This document shows positions 19,458 through 30,633 of a stretch of 64,000 bases of DNA, piece by piece. This stretch comes from Semisulcospira habei (taxonomy: Eukaryota; Mollusca; Gastropoda; Semisulcospiridae): NCBI GenBank assembly GCA_036245525.1, contig BTPG01000004.1:54417297-54481296 (forward strand), read 5' to 3'. The notes below the pieces were generated by a model. The model saw nothing but the letters and a program-made list of their open reading frames with translations. It was not told the DNA's origin and searched no databases. Position numbers and translations under genes: made by a program. The first letter of the stretch is position 1, and each line of letters starts with the position of its first letter.

Positions 19458-19521
19458 GTACCCAATGCGCAATAGGCCATCGGGCCGACGTCGGCCCGAT
19501 GGCCTATTGCGCATTGGGTAC
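19458..19521. mobile_element. Family E, perfect 64-bp palindrome without spacer
   Basis: GTACCCAATGCGCAATAGGC mirrored exactly; no unpaired centre (GGCCGAC|GTCGGCC). Confidence 0.95.
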
Positions 19522-19600
19522 GTTAGGTTAAGTTAGATCGGGGTTTAACGTCCAAGGCACGGGAGTGGTAATAGACGGCTCCAGCGGGCGGGGTCTGGGG
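19522..19600 (-). mobile_element. SINE S2 3' end fragment
   Basis: The reverse strand reads GTGCCTTGGACGTTAAACCC then CGATCTAACTTAACC, the S2 end. It directly abuts the 64-bp family E palindrome. Confidence 0.5.
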
Positions 19601-19604
19601 CCGG

Positions 19605-20145
19605 GACAGATACATCTACTGACTATGGAGTGCGACCTTAAAGCACCATTACGCGTAAAATAGAAGCCACATCTCATCTCCATTTGTGTTTTTGTGCCTT
19701 CTCGACACACTTAATGAACTTTTAACAGCAGTTTGGACACGCAGCAAAAGCACACGCGTAATCGCACTTATTTATTCTGCGCTGCCGTTAGCGTGTCAAT
19801 CCATTTTTAGCCGGCTGTTTCTCGTACTGAAAGCGTTGTATTTCTAGCGACGGAGTGGAGTCATTGTCAGGTTACTTGATATTAAGATGGCGTGTGCTGA
19901 ACTGGATTGTCCTGTGTCTAAATGAACCATAGCTAGACATGTGTGTAGCGTTTCGTAACCATCTGTGACAGAAGTGCATCTATGAACAGTTAGGGCGATA
20001 GTGGGCCTTCAATACTGATCAATTCAAGCACACTCTAGATGTGACCCTTTGATTACCATGACCTTTCCATAAACATGCTATGGACCTTTCAACAAAACAT
20101 GTTATCTGAATAAAAAAAAAACCGTCTTTTTGCCTGAACACGCTG
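19605..20145. other. No feature recognised upstream of the gene
   Basis: No promoter motif or exon recognised. Confidence 0.45.
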
Positions 20146-20147
20146 TC

Positions 20148-20183
20148 GGTACCCAATGCGCAAAAGGCCATCGGGCCGACGTC
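20148..20183. mobile_element. Family E single arm
   Basis: GTACCCAATGCGCAAAAGGC to GGGCCGACGTC; no right arm. Confidence 0.75.
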
Positions 20184-20310
20184 AGTGTCAGTGATGACAG
20201 GTTTGCACAACTTCTAGTGAAGGGAGATAATTTGGTTACCAGTTCAAAAGTAGTTCTCGGACATTCGCTATCAGAACCTCGTTTGCGCGACACTCCGACT
20301 TCGCTCATCA

Positions 20311-20525
20311 TTAACTCATTCTACCCCAGACCCACCACAGCAAGATAAGGATCGACCATGATAGTTCAAGGGTGATGCCAGAATAGCTTGGCGCCTATGG
20401 GCGCCAAGCTATTCTGGCATCACCCTTGAACTATCATGGTCGATCTGTGTCCTGCACTGCAATGCAGTCTTCAGAGGACATCGGAAAAATTTAAGGATTT
20501 CGGTCTTGGGGTAGAATGAGTTTAA
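20311..20525. mobile_element. Family A MITE, intact ends
   Basis: TTAACTCATTCTACCCCAGA to TTGGGGTAGAATGAGTTTAA; near-perfect stem. Confidence 0.9.
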
Positions 20526-20614
20526 ACAACGACATAATAATCACTTTGAATGCAGCTTATCGTTTCGGTCATGGGGGGACAATGTTTTTCATGCTTTCTT
20601 ACTCGTTCAAAACG

Positions 20615-20727
20615 GTACCCAATGCGCAACAGGCCATCGGGTCGATGTCGACCGCCGTTTAGCCGCGCACGGGCGTGCGCGGGCCGACGGCGGCTGACGT
20701 GGCCAGATGGCCTTTGCGCATTGGGTA
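20615..20727. mobile_element. Family E, long form with inner GC palindrome
   Basis: Outer arms GTACCCAATGCGCAACAGGC and TGGCCTTTGCGCATTGGGTA enclose CCGCGCACGGGCGTGCGCGG. Confidence 0.85.
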
Positions 20728-20796
20728 GCATTCATGTCATGCACAGGAGAGTCTAATACGGAATGTTCGCAAGCTGTGGAACGCGATATATATAGA

Positions 20797-20915
20797 TGTA
20801 CTCAAACCAAGGGGAATCACAGCGCTGGACAGACAAACAGTTAGATCCCCTGCCCCTAACTAGGGATCTAACTGTTTTTCTGTCCAGCGCTGTGATTCCC
20901 CTTGGTTTGAGTACA
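20797..20915. mobile_element. Solitary 119-bp palindrome
   Basis: TGTACTCAAACCAAGGGGAA continues as a perfect inverted repeat through AGCGCTGGACAGA; inner AACAGTTAGATCCC and GGGATCTAACTGTT. GATATATATAG occurs just left and again 35 bp right. Confidence 0.9.
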
Positions 20916-21068
20916 TTTATTCCAGCGCTAGCCTCACCTATATGGTTTGTGAGTACGATATATATAGGGACGTGACCTATACAATTGTGTTAATTCCTAC
21001 TACCCCTGTTACACAGGTGGCTGGTTACGCAACGATCATCTCATGCCTGTGTGTGCCACCAAATTGAC

Positions 21069-21140
21069 ACAATCGAGACGTGCTGCTTTCGGATACGCGG
21101 CGTGAAGCCGCGTATCCGAACGCAGCGCGTCTCGAATTGT
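21069..21140. mobile_element. Family D element
   Basis: ACAATCGAGACGTGCTGC and GCAGCGCGTCTCGAATTGT; inner stem CGGATACGCGGC. Confidence 0.85.
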
Positions 21141-21248
21141 TATTTGATCAATACTTGCCACGTTGCAGCGGACTTTGATTTCGGCTCACTCTTTTCTCGA
21201 AAATCACGAACAAGCACGCGCACACTGAACAATTCTCGAAAACATGGT

Positions 21249-21310
21249 CACGTTTGTGATTCTAGATCTTCCGGCCACGGAGCGTAAAGTCCAAACTCAC
21301 AAACCAGCAC
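21249..21310. mobile_element. Family I hairpin, diverged
   Basis: CGTTTGTGATTCTAGATC and AGTCCAAACTCACAAACCAG. Confidence 0.65.
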
Positions 21311-21536
21311 ACATTTGTAAAAATCAGATCGCTGATTGATCAGCAATACCGGCACTACCTTGCTAGGAAAAGATCAATAGCTGTGGTCTTGGATTTCAAA
21401 CCTTAGACCCCCTAGATCGCCAAAGTCCAAAGTTAAACTCGAACGTAACCCTCCGCACCATTGACAACCGACGATAGTCTCGCAGCTATTATCAGCGTTG
21501 GTTTCAGGTTTTGTGCGAAACCACCAGTCGTCAGAT

Positions 21537-21575
21537 GTGGTGACCTGTGATTGTGGATCTTATGGCTTCAGCTTC
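21537..21575. mobile_element. Family I single arm
   Basis: GACCTGTGATTGTGGATC without partner. Confidence 0.45.
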
Positions 21576-21579
21576 AGTG

Positions 21580-22120
21580 CAAAGAAGCACGGAACACTGG
21601 ACTGTTTTTTTTTTTTCAAGAGCTGTGATCTTTTTATTGAAAAACAAACTCGACAAAAGGTTTTCCAAACTACGCACGTGGAAACTCGTGTTGTTTTGCC
21701 GTACAGTTTTAAATGTGCATTTTACCATACACACGATGAAATCTCACTGAGGAATCCAAAACGAACATCAACAGTATTTGGAGATTGTTTCAGAACGGTT
21801 TTACTAAACTATATAAACAACCGGCCAAACACAGAAAGATACTAAACAGTTGAACGAATGACAGACATTATTCGGAATGAGTAAATCTTGTTACGTTCAT
21901 GTTCCTGTTGGACTCCACCAAGCACAAATTAGCCGTAACTTCAGACCATGACAATGACAATGAACCTTTATTTTAGAACGGTAAAGGTATTTGGTAACAG
22001 GACCAATTTTCAAACTTCCCGTTACTACCATTAAGCTAAGAACTACCATTGAACACTATCACAAACAAAACAACAGTTTCACACGAAAGTAAATAAAAGC
22101 TCACAGGCACAAACACTCTC
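21580..22120. other. No feature recognised
   Basis: AT-rich unique-looking sequence. Confidence 0.5.
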
Positions 22121-22180
22121 TACATCACACACACACATTCCACACCACACACATACACACAGACACACACTGCAACACAC

Positions 22181-22239
<59 letters not shown>

Positions 22240-22280
22240 ACACCAACGCACACACACTACACAACACGCATACACACACT
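22121..22280 (+). repeat. Compound (CA)n microsatellite
   Basis: Imperfect then perfect CA repeats. Confidence 0.9.
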
Positions 22281-22395
22281 CACACGACCACCCCCACCCC
22301 ACCCCCATCCCATCTCCCCAGGGCAACAGTGACGTGAAATTTTCATTGAAAAAAAAAAAAGACACAGCAGCTAGCCAGCAATATTCAGCAGTTGT

Positions 22396-22446
22396 TACTC
22401 AATACGCAAAAGGCCGTCGGCCCGACGGTCTTTTGTGCATTGGGTA
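22396..22446. mobile_element. Family E, short form
   Basis: ACTCAATACGCAAAAGGCCG and CGGTCTTTTGTGCATTGGGT. Confidence 0.85.
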
Positions 22447-22701
22447 CACACTACAACTAGTTTCAGTGCACATAATAATAATGACCCAAGCTGGTTACCC
22501 AGCCGAGCAGCATAAACGACCACTTAGTGTATTAGTCGTTGCCTGAGTGTGGGGGGGATTATGTCATTTCAACCCGACAATAGAAACACAGTTCCTGGGT
22601 GCTGTCGAGTTGGAGGTGGCTTGATTGAATATTCGTACAGACCAAACCAGGTGGTTAAAATCGACCAGAAGAGAAGTAACGTCTCACCTGAGAGCCCGAA
22701 A

Positions 22702-22998
22702 TTAACCCCTTTCACTGCCCGGTGACACAGATTGCGTTCTGAAACACGCTGCGAACGGTGCAGCTGTCGGTAGCTGTTTTTGTCGCGATGATTCGTGTAG
22801 TAATCATCGCGACAATAAAACAGCTGCCGACAGCCAAAGGTGTTTACTAAAACACCCAGGAGCCCAAAAAACATGGGTACAAATAGGTATCGCAAGAGGC
22901 ATAGATCCTCATGAGCCCCCGCAACAGCGGGAACTCATAAGGATCTTTGTCTCTTGCAGTTGGATCGCGTTCACTTTCCTCGACAGTGACGGTGTTAA
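22702..22998. mobile_element. Family B MITE with a family C element nested inside
   Basis: TTAACCCCTTTCACTGCCCG to CGACAGTGACGGTGTTAA; hairpin at 22890-22962; family C at 22758-22842. Confidence 0.85.
22758..22842. mobile_element. Family C hairpin nested in family B
   Basis: GCAGCTGTCGGTAGCTGTTT and AAACAGCTGCCGACAGCC; the private AGCTG is present in both arms. Confidence 0.8.
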
Positions 22999-23148
22999 CA
23001 GCTGCTGTTTCATCCTTCTTTGAGTGAAGGCATACAGATTACCAAATAGCTAAAAATATATCAACAACGTATTGTCTGACTAGTGGATGGCTGGTTACCT
23101 TCTTTCCTCCATGCCCGATCAAACAATTGATTGACTAATTTGACTGAC

Positions 23149-23150
<2 letters not shown>

Positions 23151-23223
<73 letters not shown>
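23151..23223 (+). repeat. (GATT)n microsatellite
   Basis: About 18 tetranucleotides; degenerate GACT/GGCT repeats follow. Confidence 0.95.
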
Positions 23224-23224
23224 C

Positions 23225-23890
23225 GGACTAACTGGTTGACTGGCTAGCTGCTTGGCTGGCTGGATGACTAGTTATTTGATATGTTGCTTGACTGACTGGT
23301 CGACTGACTGGCTGGCATGTGTACTCAGAGACTATACTTGCTTGCTTGCTTTCTATGAAATATGTCAGATAAATAAGACCCAAAAAAAATCCGTGACCAC
23401 TTTACAAGAGTGGCCATTCAAGCCAGTCAACGCACAGAGACACTTGGTATAAAAGTTGACACCTTGTAGGCGGGGTACACTATTTGATATGGCCACTTAG
23501 AAACATTCCTGTCAGTACACAACTCGTGGGTGCACGGACAATATACACACTGGCGGGCTTCACTCGCACATACACACACCCCAAAACGAACACTTGAATA
23601 ACACGTTTATACGCCAGCCGTGACCTGCGTAATCCATCCGGATTATACACCCCGCTACGAACATGTACTTACCCCGTTTAGTGTGTCGCTCGTTCGCTCT
23701 CTCTCTCTCGCTCTCTCTCTCTCTCGATCAGCCGGCACAATCTCAGTTTGACTTCGGTTTGGTGTATACCACTCCTCGAAATGCTAAACTCCATTGTAAT
23801 TCGGCGTTTCCGACATCATGCATACACTGACACATCTGGCACGAAAAAAATCGCAGATATGCTAAGACCCCACAGTTCGGTCAATGCCCG
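23225..23890. other. No feature recognised
   Basis: Includes a short (CT)n at ~23695-23725. Confidence 0.5.
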
Positions 23891-23892
23891 TC

Positions 23893-23950
23893 GTCTGCAA
23901 GAGACATAGGTTTTCATGGCCCTGCGAAAATCTATGTCTCTTGCATTGGC
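23893..23950. mobile_element. Family B hairpin, shortened stem
   Basis: TGCAAGAGACATAGGTTTTC pairs with GAAAATCTATGTCTCTTGCA (one G-T); the GAGCCCCC part is gone. Confidence 0.8.
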
Positions 23951-24359
23951 TCTATCAAAGTCATTTACGTCTCTGCTCCTCAAACAATATTTTATCCAGA
24001 CCACGATTTTTTTCCCCCCGTGGAACGATTTCCTAAATTTGCAGACGACAGTTTTCGCTGGCGTGTACGATTACATTTTCTCCGTTCACATGTATAGTCG
24101 CTATACACTGATCATTTGACGGTCTGTTAGGCACTACGTGTTAAGATCGATTGATCGAACCTGAGCTTCGATCTACCGGAACTTCAGTCTACGCAGGTGT
24201 AGTGGTAACAGTCTAGCAGTGAAATATGTCAGCCTTACTCGTCAAGAGAGATGCAGGGCAGCCACAGAGGTAGATTTGGTCGTAAATCTGTCCTCTTTCA
24301 CGAATTTTCTTAGTTGTATGATAATCACGTCCGCACAGTGTGTCTGTTGCCTCGCAGCG

Positions 24360-24546
24360 TTAACCCTCTCACTGCCGAGGCAAAAAAATCGAAATGTACA
24401 CAACTGCAAGAGGCATAGGATCTATACCTCTTGGTGACGCCATTTTAAAACCATATTCCTGAGACGGCGGGTCTGGGGGTTCTTTGGCGTTGAATTCACG
24501 AAGACTGCAAGAACAGAGTTTGCGTCCAATGGCAGAGAAGGGGTTA
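24360..24546. mobile_element. Family B MITE with the top of its hairpin deleted
   Basis: TTAACCCTCTCACTGCCGAG to GGCAGAGAAGGGGTTA; AGAGGCATAGGA runs directly into TCTATACCTCT. Confidence 0.85.
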
Positions 24547-24549
24547 CTG

Positions 24550-25360
24550 ACTAATTAGCATGTAGCATGCCCACAGCAGCACCTGTCTGGAACAGCCAAC
24601 ATAGGGTGTTGAAATTTCATCATCTACAATAGTTGTCTGTACGCAGGAGGATTACACAATCCACGTAGTGTGCAATGAAATCTTCCTATGCCGACTACCT
24701 TTACATGGCAAAATCACGTCTGAGTAGTCTAAGTTTGAAAACACTTGAAAGTGCCATGCATGCGGTTCTTCCCTGACCTCCCTCAACCATCCCCCTCCCC
24801 CCCCCCATCCCACCCCCTCCTCACCCCTAGCCACCCCTCCCCCCTCACACCCCTCCACCCTCCGCGCTTCATCATGACCCGCTACAGTATAATATAAATA
24901 ATGCAACATTTCCCTAAATCCTTGAGGTTCAGAGATATGGTTACAGATTTAAACATAACCTAAGAGACTAACACATTTCAAATTTGGCTGACAACATTAT
25001 TGAACTTACAACGGATTTGTTTGCTGTCGTTCAAAACTGAAATTGTTTTTTTTTTTTTTTTTTTTTCAATCATTCCGGATCGAGGAGACAATACGCGAAA
25101 AGTCATTTCGCACTGGCAGGTTTCAGTGTACAAAATATACTGCATGTGCAGTGAGCTGAGTGGAAATATTCTCTACAGTCTTAGGCTCTGTGGTTAATCA
25201 CGACTAAGCGGTATTTCGCTGTACGACTGCTTGGCCCAGCGAGTCGCCAAGCTCGGTGGTAGCGGCCAGCCCCTAGCAACCCGTTAATCGGTACCCGTTT
25301 AACGACCACCGCCAACTGATTAAAAATCTTTAGTCCTCTTCAGAGAGTTATTACCCGTCT
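24550..25360. other. No feature recognised
   Basis: A C-rich tract lies at 24780-24860 and a T run at 25048. Confidence 0.5.
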
Positions 25361-25364
25361 CGGT

Positions 25365-25450
25365 AGATAGATAAAACAAACGAAAGCTCAAGGGTCGTGC
25401 ATCAATCAGGCACTACCCTTGAACTAACGCGATCTGCCTCAGTCGATCCG
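25365..25450. mobile_element. Family A hairpin, degenerate
   Basis: GCTCAAGGGTCGTGC pairs with GGCACTACCCTTGAAC; centre lost. Confidence 0.55.
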
Positions 25451-25849
25451 TCTAACACTGTTGGCTGCTGGAAGTGAAAGAATTACGGGCGCTTCCGGCC
25501 CGAGTGGCGGGTGGGCTATTGTTTCCGGGTGCCTTTTGTCTTTCTACAGGGTGGAGTTGTATATATACAGTACGTTCTGTTGTGGCGTGCATTTTCTAGT
25601 CTGTCTGGCCAGGAATACCAAACAAAGAAAGAAACACGCCTTGAAAGGTCAAGTTCGACTCGGTTTATTGACTACGCTGCGCTGGACGTTTTCCTATCTA
25701 AGCGTGCGGGGATTTTGTTTGTTTTTGTTGTTTTTGTGTTTGTTTGTTTGTTTGTGTTTGTTTGTTTTGTTTGTTTTGTTTTGTTGATTTTGTTAAGTCC
25801 CTTCTATTTATAGAAGGGACTTTTTAGGACGGGTCGCGGTGGGGCGAAT

Positions 25850-26385
25850 TTAATAACATGTCCATGATGTCAAAGGCGGGTATGCTAAACCTCTCACAAC
25901 TGAAGTAACAAGATAGAAATTACGTCATGTCTAGTTACACTAACCTCGCTGCTGAACGTACATTTGGAGGGAAGCGCCGCATGTGCGTATGGATATGTGT
26001 GTGTGTGTGTGTGTGTGTATGTGTGTGTGTGTGTGTGTGTGCGTATGTATGTAAACAAAAGAATCTCGGATATTTCTGTACACATAAGCTTGCAACTTGG
26101 CGAAATACTGTCTACGTCTTAAAGCGGTGGCTAAGAGAGCCTCCGAGCATATTGTAATTGAAATGTCTCATTTAAGACGTAAACAACCGTTTATAGGAAG
26201 TCGGTTGACCCAAAACAGAGTCCGAAATTTGTGTTACATTTACTTGAAATTTTGGACATAGCTAGTTTGGATAAAGCATTGGATGAATTCGTTAGACAGC
26301 TTTGTATCCTTTCGATTTCTTAGGTAAAAATTAATTCTATTCAGAAAAGAATTAATACAGAAAACAAATTTGACTTTTAGAGAAA
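25850..26385 (-). repeat. Diverged solitary arm of the long inverted repeat
   Basis: AAGTAACAAGAT, GACGTCA-like and CTCTAACCT(T/C)GCTG-like motifs followed by GGAAGCGCCGCATGTG and a (GT)n tract, then ATGAATTCGTTAGACAGC, align to 38265-38720. Confidence 0.55.
26001..26043 (+). repeat. (GT)n microsatellite
   Basis: GT repeat with one GTAT interruption. Confidence 0.9.
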
Positions 26386-26523
26386 GGCAGACAGTGGCGG
26401 TGGCGAAAAAGAGGCAACTCCGTCACCACGCAGACATTGACATAATACTCTAAATATGACGTAATTATCTCTAGCGCGCGCCGAAGTCTCTCTCTCTCTC
26501 TCTCTCACAGACATGCGCGCATC

Positions 26524-26588
26524 TCCAAGAGGCATATATCCTGCTGCGCCCGGAGAGCGCATGAGGTTCTATGTCTGTTGGAGTTGGA
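26524..26588. mobile_element. Family B hairpin, diverged
   Basis: CCAAGAGGCATATATCCTGC and GAGGTTCTATGTCTGTTGG. Confidence 0.65.
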
Positions 26589-26620
26589 GCTGTTTTGAGC
26601 GCGCGCGCATGCTCGCACTA

Positions 26621-26621
<1 letters not shown>

Positions 26622-26667
<46 letters not shown>

Positions 26668-26679
26668 CGCACACGCACG

Positions 26680-26776
<97 letters not shown>

Positions 26777-26814
26777 CCTCTGTCTGTCTGTCTGTCTGTT
26801 TGTCTCTCTCTCTG

Positions 26815-26908
<94 letters not shown>
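26622..26908 (+). repeat. (AC)n then (CT)n microsatellite
   Basis: ~42 bp AC, then ~228 bp CT with a short CTGT interior. Confidence 0.95.
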
Positions 26909-26910
<2 letters not shown>

Positions 26911-27365
26911 GTTGAAACGTCTGCCTGATGATAGCATTTGAAACTGATCAGATAGTGGTTGATGAGGCGCATTGACAATGCTAGCAGCTATCCTTCGGAC
27001 AGCTCTATGGTACAGATCATCTACTGGGTACTGTCATAGGCCAATGATCTTCTCAGCTGTTCTGACGATACGTGACAGTCTGCCCCTGTTTTTCATATTG
27101 AGGTTGACATACCAAGCAGTGATGTTAAAAGTCAGTATGCTTTCAATCAGGCTTCTAAAAACGGATTCTAAAACCTTGGAACTGACATCAAAACTTCTCA
27201 GTTTCCTAAGAAGGTACAGACGCTGGTTTGCTTTTTTTGGCAATCAGATCGGTGTTTCCAGTAAAGGACAGCCCACTATCCACGACTGTGCCAATGTATT
27301 TAAATTCAGTGACCACTTCTACAGGTTGATTATTAATTGAGACAGGTACACAATTGTAAATTAAA
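26907..27365 (-). pseudogene. LINE RT fragment ending at a (GA)n tract
   Basis: Minus-strand translation gives EFKYIGTVVDSGLSF, KKANQRLYLLRKLRSFDVSS, SLIESILTFNITAWYVNL and SGRRFNR, the C-terminal RT region of a CR1/L2-like LINE. There is one TGA and one 1-bp frameshift. Homology stops abruptly where a 230-bp (CT)n microsatellite begins. Confidence 0.75.
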
Positions 27366-27368
27366 CAA

Positions 27369-27573
27369 TTAAACCCTACGGTCGCATTTCCAAAATTTTG
27401 GAGGTGTCATCTAACGACCATCTACCAGTCGCAGGGGATAAATCGATCATGATAATTCAAGGGCAGTGCCAGATTAGCTTGGCGCCATCAGGCGCCAAGC
27501 TAATCTGGCACTACCCTTGAATTATGGTGATCGATCCATCTCCTGCGGTAGTGTGCCGGGACTAAATGTGTTA
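27369..27573. mobile_element. Family A MITE, reverse orientation
   Basis: TTAAACCCTACGGTCGCATT start, full stem with GGCGCCATCAGGCGCC, end CGGGACTAAATGTGTTA. Confidence 0.85.
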
Positions 27574-27909
27574 TGAAAAAACACTTTATTTTCTGATAAA
27601 CTGTCCAGCAAGTTTGATAAACGCTTTTCTCCGTCTGAGAAAATGTCTTCACCCCACCCACCCACCCCACCCCCCACCCCCATACACACCCTTTTCAAAG
27701 ACTCCCTCAAAGGGACACACTTGTGTGTTTTTTTCGCTAACCTGTTTTTGACAGGGCCGTGTCACGCACCAATCACTCTCAATTGTACTCATTCACACAC
27801 TCTTCTACACCGCTATTCAGCCGCGATTTTTCTTCAATAACCAGCGATCGAGAGCTAGTGAAAGCAATACAAAACGGTTCGTCGGCTTTTGGTCAAAAGT
27901 CCATTTCAT

Positions 27910-27976
27910 CTGCAAGAGACATAGATTCAAGTGAGCCCCTGCTGTCGTAGGGGATCACGTGAATCTATATCTCTTG
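27910..27976. mobile_element. Family B hairpin (copy 1)
   Basis: GATTCAAGTGAGCCCCTGC and ATCACGTGAATC. Confidence 0.8.
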
Positions 27977-28384
27977 CTCGTTTTCTGTCGGCGTCGACCG
28001 GTCTGAATGTTAATTTCGAGTCAGGCCAAGCATGCGACTGTCTTCGGTATTCAACAGCTGTGACTCTCTGTCTGATCCCAGGCGATTGAAAGCCAATGAA
28101 AGCTGCGCCAAATGAGTGACACGGGTATTCAGGGTTTCAGCCTTCACTCTCCAACTGGTTTACCTTGTGCTTGAACTGTGAATGAAGGCGACGATACAAT
28201 CAGACCGCTTTGTCCCGAGTCACTGCGCTGTGTCGATCGCGAATGCCTTCATGTCAGCGCCCCGTTTTCTTGCGTAGTCAGTCGTCACGTCACATGACGT
28301 CCCAGCTGGCGAAAATGTACCAAGTAGGTAAGAAAAAGCATGGAAACCCTAAGAGAACTGTGTATTGACCAATAATATATATCG

Positions 28385-28531
28385 ATCCAATGCGCAAAAG
28401 GCCGTCGGGCCGACGTTTGGCCCGCGCACGGCCGTGTACGGTGTATTGACCAATGATGATATATATCTACCCAATGCGCAAAAGGCCATCAGGCCGACAT
28501 CGGGCCGATGGAATTTTTTCGCGTTGGGTAG
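28385..28531. mobile_element. Family E doublet (copy 1)
   Basis: A half element (CCAATGCGCAAAAGGCCGTC to GCCGTGTACGG) is followed by a full one at 28469-28531; TGTATTGACCAATGATGATA separates them. Confidence 0.8.
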
Positions 28532-28546
28532 TTGGTCTACACAGGC

Positions 28547-29727
28547 CAAACAATAACAAAAAACAAAACAAGTTGAGGATTTCATCCCAAAGTCTACCGT
28601 ATTGTTTGGAGCTCAGATGTGTTTATCTTTCAGGAACATTCAGGGTTGTTTATATTTTTAGGCTTATTTTGCTGATCTATTTCCCTCCACTCTACCCTCT
28701 GATCAACACACAAGTCGGCGCACACAAATAAAGACGGACACACGGCGCTTCCCGCCATTAGTACGCTCTGTGGGCTTGTGTAGCGACAGGAATCCATCTC
28801 CTTCTACTCTACCCCGCCCTCTGATCCACACACACTGGCACACATAAAAAAGACGGACACACGGCGATTCCCGCCATTCTTAAAGTCTGTGGTCTGGCGT
28901 AGCATAACTATTCTGAAAAAGAATAATAATAATCATTAGTCCCACGACGCTGTGTTCATAGTGACGACTCGAAGTTATACGTCATCATCGCCGATACATT
29001 TGACGTATCAGAGAATCAACTTTTGCAATTTTCTTGCTGATTTTTATGCCTATAGTTTACAGGTCACAATTTGACCTAATCCTACCCCAGGGCCGGGACA
29101 AACAGCAGGCTTATGCAAACACTGTTCATGAAAAATCATGCGGGTATTAATGAGAAGATATTTCTTTTCGTAAAATAAAAATTTACAGTTTTGTTAGCTG
29201 TTTTACAAGTGTTGCAGAACATTGTCTGATTTTCACACATAGGGTATACAGGTCACAATTGACCTAATCGTACCGGACAGCAGAGACAAACTGTAGGCTT
29301 ATGTAAATACCGTATACGAAAAATCATGCGATTATTAACAAGATTGTTTTTTTATGGTAAAAAAAAAATCAATTGTTTAAGATTAACCCATATAATTCGT
29401 AAAATTAATCCCAAAAATGTGAAAATATTATTTTTCAAAAAATATTTAATTGTCACTCAAAATATTCTAGAGGTAAAATGCTGGTTAACAAACTCATTTA
29501 ATATCTCCGTTTTATCACGCAAAATACATATTAAAAATAAGAAAAATTACGGACTCCAGTGTAAATCAACCTATTTCTGTGAAACAGCCATTTTCTCGCC
29601 AATGAGCGTTATAATAAAAAAAATAGAAGAAAAGTCCCGAGATAATTCTTTTAGGGACAATATCCTAAAATTTCAAGCTTGCCCGTCCTCAAATGCGGGC
29701 TCTAGTTGCTGTCACATTCACACACAC

Positions 29728-29782
<55 letters not shown>

Positions 29783-29787
29783 ACGCA

Positions 29788-29848
<61 letters not shown>

Positions 29849-30040
29849 CGCTTGGCGCCAAAAAGACGTTCTCTAGCAAAGTTTGCGTAACTAGACGTGA
29901 CGTCGTTTTTATCGTGTCACTTCTTTGCCAGAATTTTTGCGCCGCCCGCCAAAAACGTCATGTGCATGCTCCGGAATGCGCTCCGACCCAGCCCCATTTC
30001 AAAGTCTACCGTATTTTCAATACGTTAGACAACAACTGAT
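28547..30040 (+). repeat. Left arm of the long inverted repeat in copy 1
   Basis: Matches 33010-34617. Copy 1 lacks the ~45 bp with GACGTCACCTCAAGCTTCGC present in copy 2. Confidence 0.8.
29717..29846 (+). repeat. (AC)n in the long-IR left arm, copy 1
   Basis: AC repeat with CACGCACTC interruption. Confidence 0.95.
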
Positions 30041-30117
30041 AGGAAAGAGGGAGAGGTGAGTGCGTGCGTGCGTGCGTGCGTGAAAGTGGGGAAGGGGGCG
30101 GGGAAGGGGGAGCAGAA

Positions 30118-30580
30118 AATGCGGGGACTCATGAGACAGGGGCGGATCTGGGAGGGGGGTTACAAGGGTTCTCCCACCCACCCCCACCCCGACCCAAAAT
30201 TCTTTAAAATGCTATTACAAAATCCCTTTTTGGGGTGTTCGGCGAATGGTGAGAGTCTTAACACACACACGCCTTCTCTACACACACCCCCACCCCCCAC
30301 CCCCTCTCCCCCCCCCCTCCCCACCCCGTCCGCTTTTCGATTTTTCGGCCCTAGAAGCAAGGTTTAGCTTTGGGGAGGCCTTTTGTATCACGTTGAAGGT
30401 CCCATACAAGAAGTTGGAACCGGCCCACCCACCCCCACCCCCCACCCCCACCCACCCTCGAGGTAACCGATCCGCCCCTGTAAGGACCTATGTCTTTTGT
30501 TCACACCACTTTTGCATGCTCATTTCTCGGACGGCTGCGGTCCTTTGGCGTTAAATAACAAAGAGGTCAGAAACGCAATG
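30118..30580. mobile_element. Family B element carrying the 346-bp TIR insert (copy 1)
   Basis: ATGCGGGGACTCATGAG precedes the insert and GGACCTATGTCTTTTGTTCA with TCCTTTGGCGTTAAATAAC follow. The left part of the element is missing. Confidence 0.65.
30136..30481. mobile_element. 346-bp TIR element inside a family B hairpin (copy 1)
   Basis: Ends ACAGGGGCGGATC and GATCCGCCCCTGT are inverted repeats around a C-rich interior. It sits between CTCATGAG and the expected GATCTATG continuation of family B; in copy 2 a GAG direct repeat flanks it. A 3-bp duplication and this TIR suggest a cut-and-paste DNA element of unknown superfamily. Confidence 0.65.
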
Positions 30581-30633
30581 TGCGACAACCAGCATAGTAG
30601 AGGTGAAGGCGTTAGACTGTTGTTTGTTTTTTT

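Noticed and set aside
26505..26978. Arg-Glu or Ser-Leu repeat proteins
   Set aside because: Translations of a (CT)n microsatellite.
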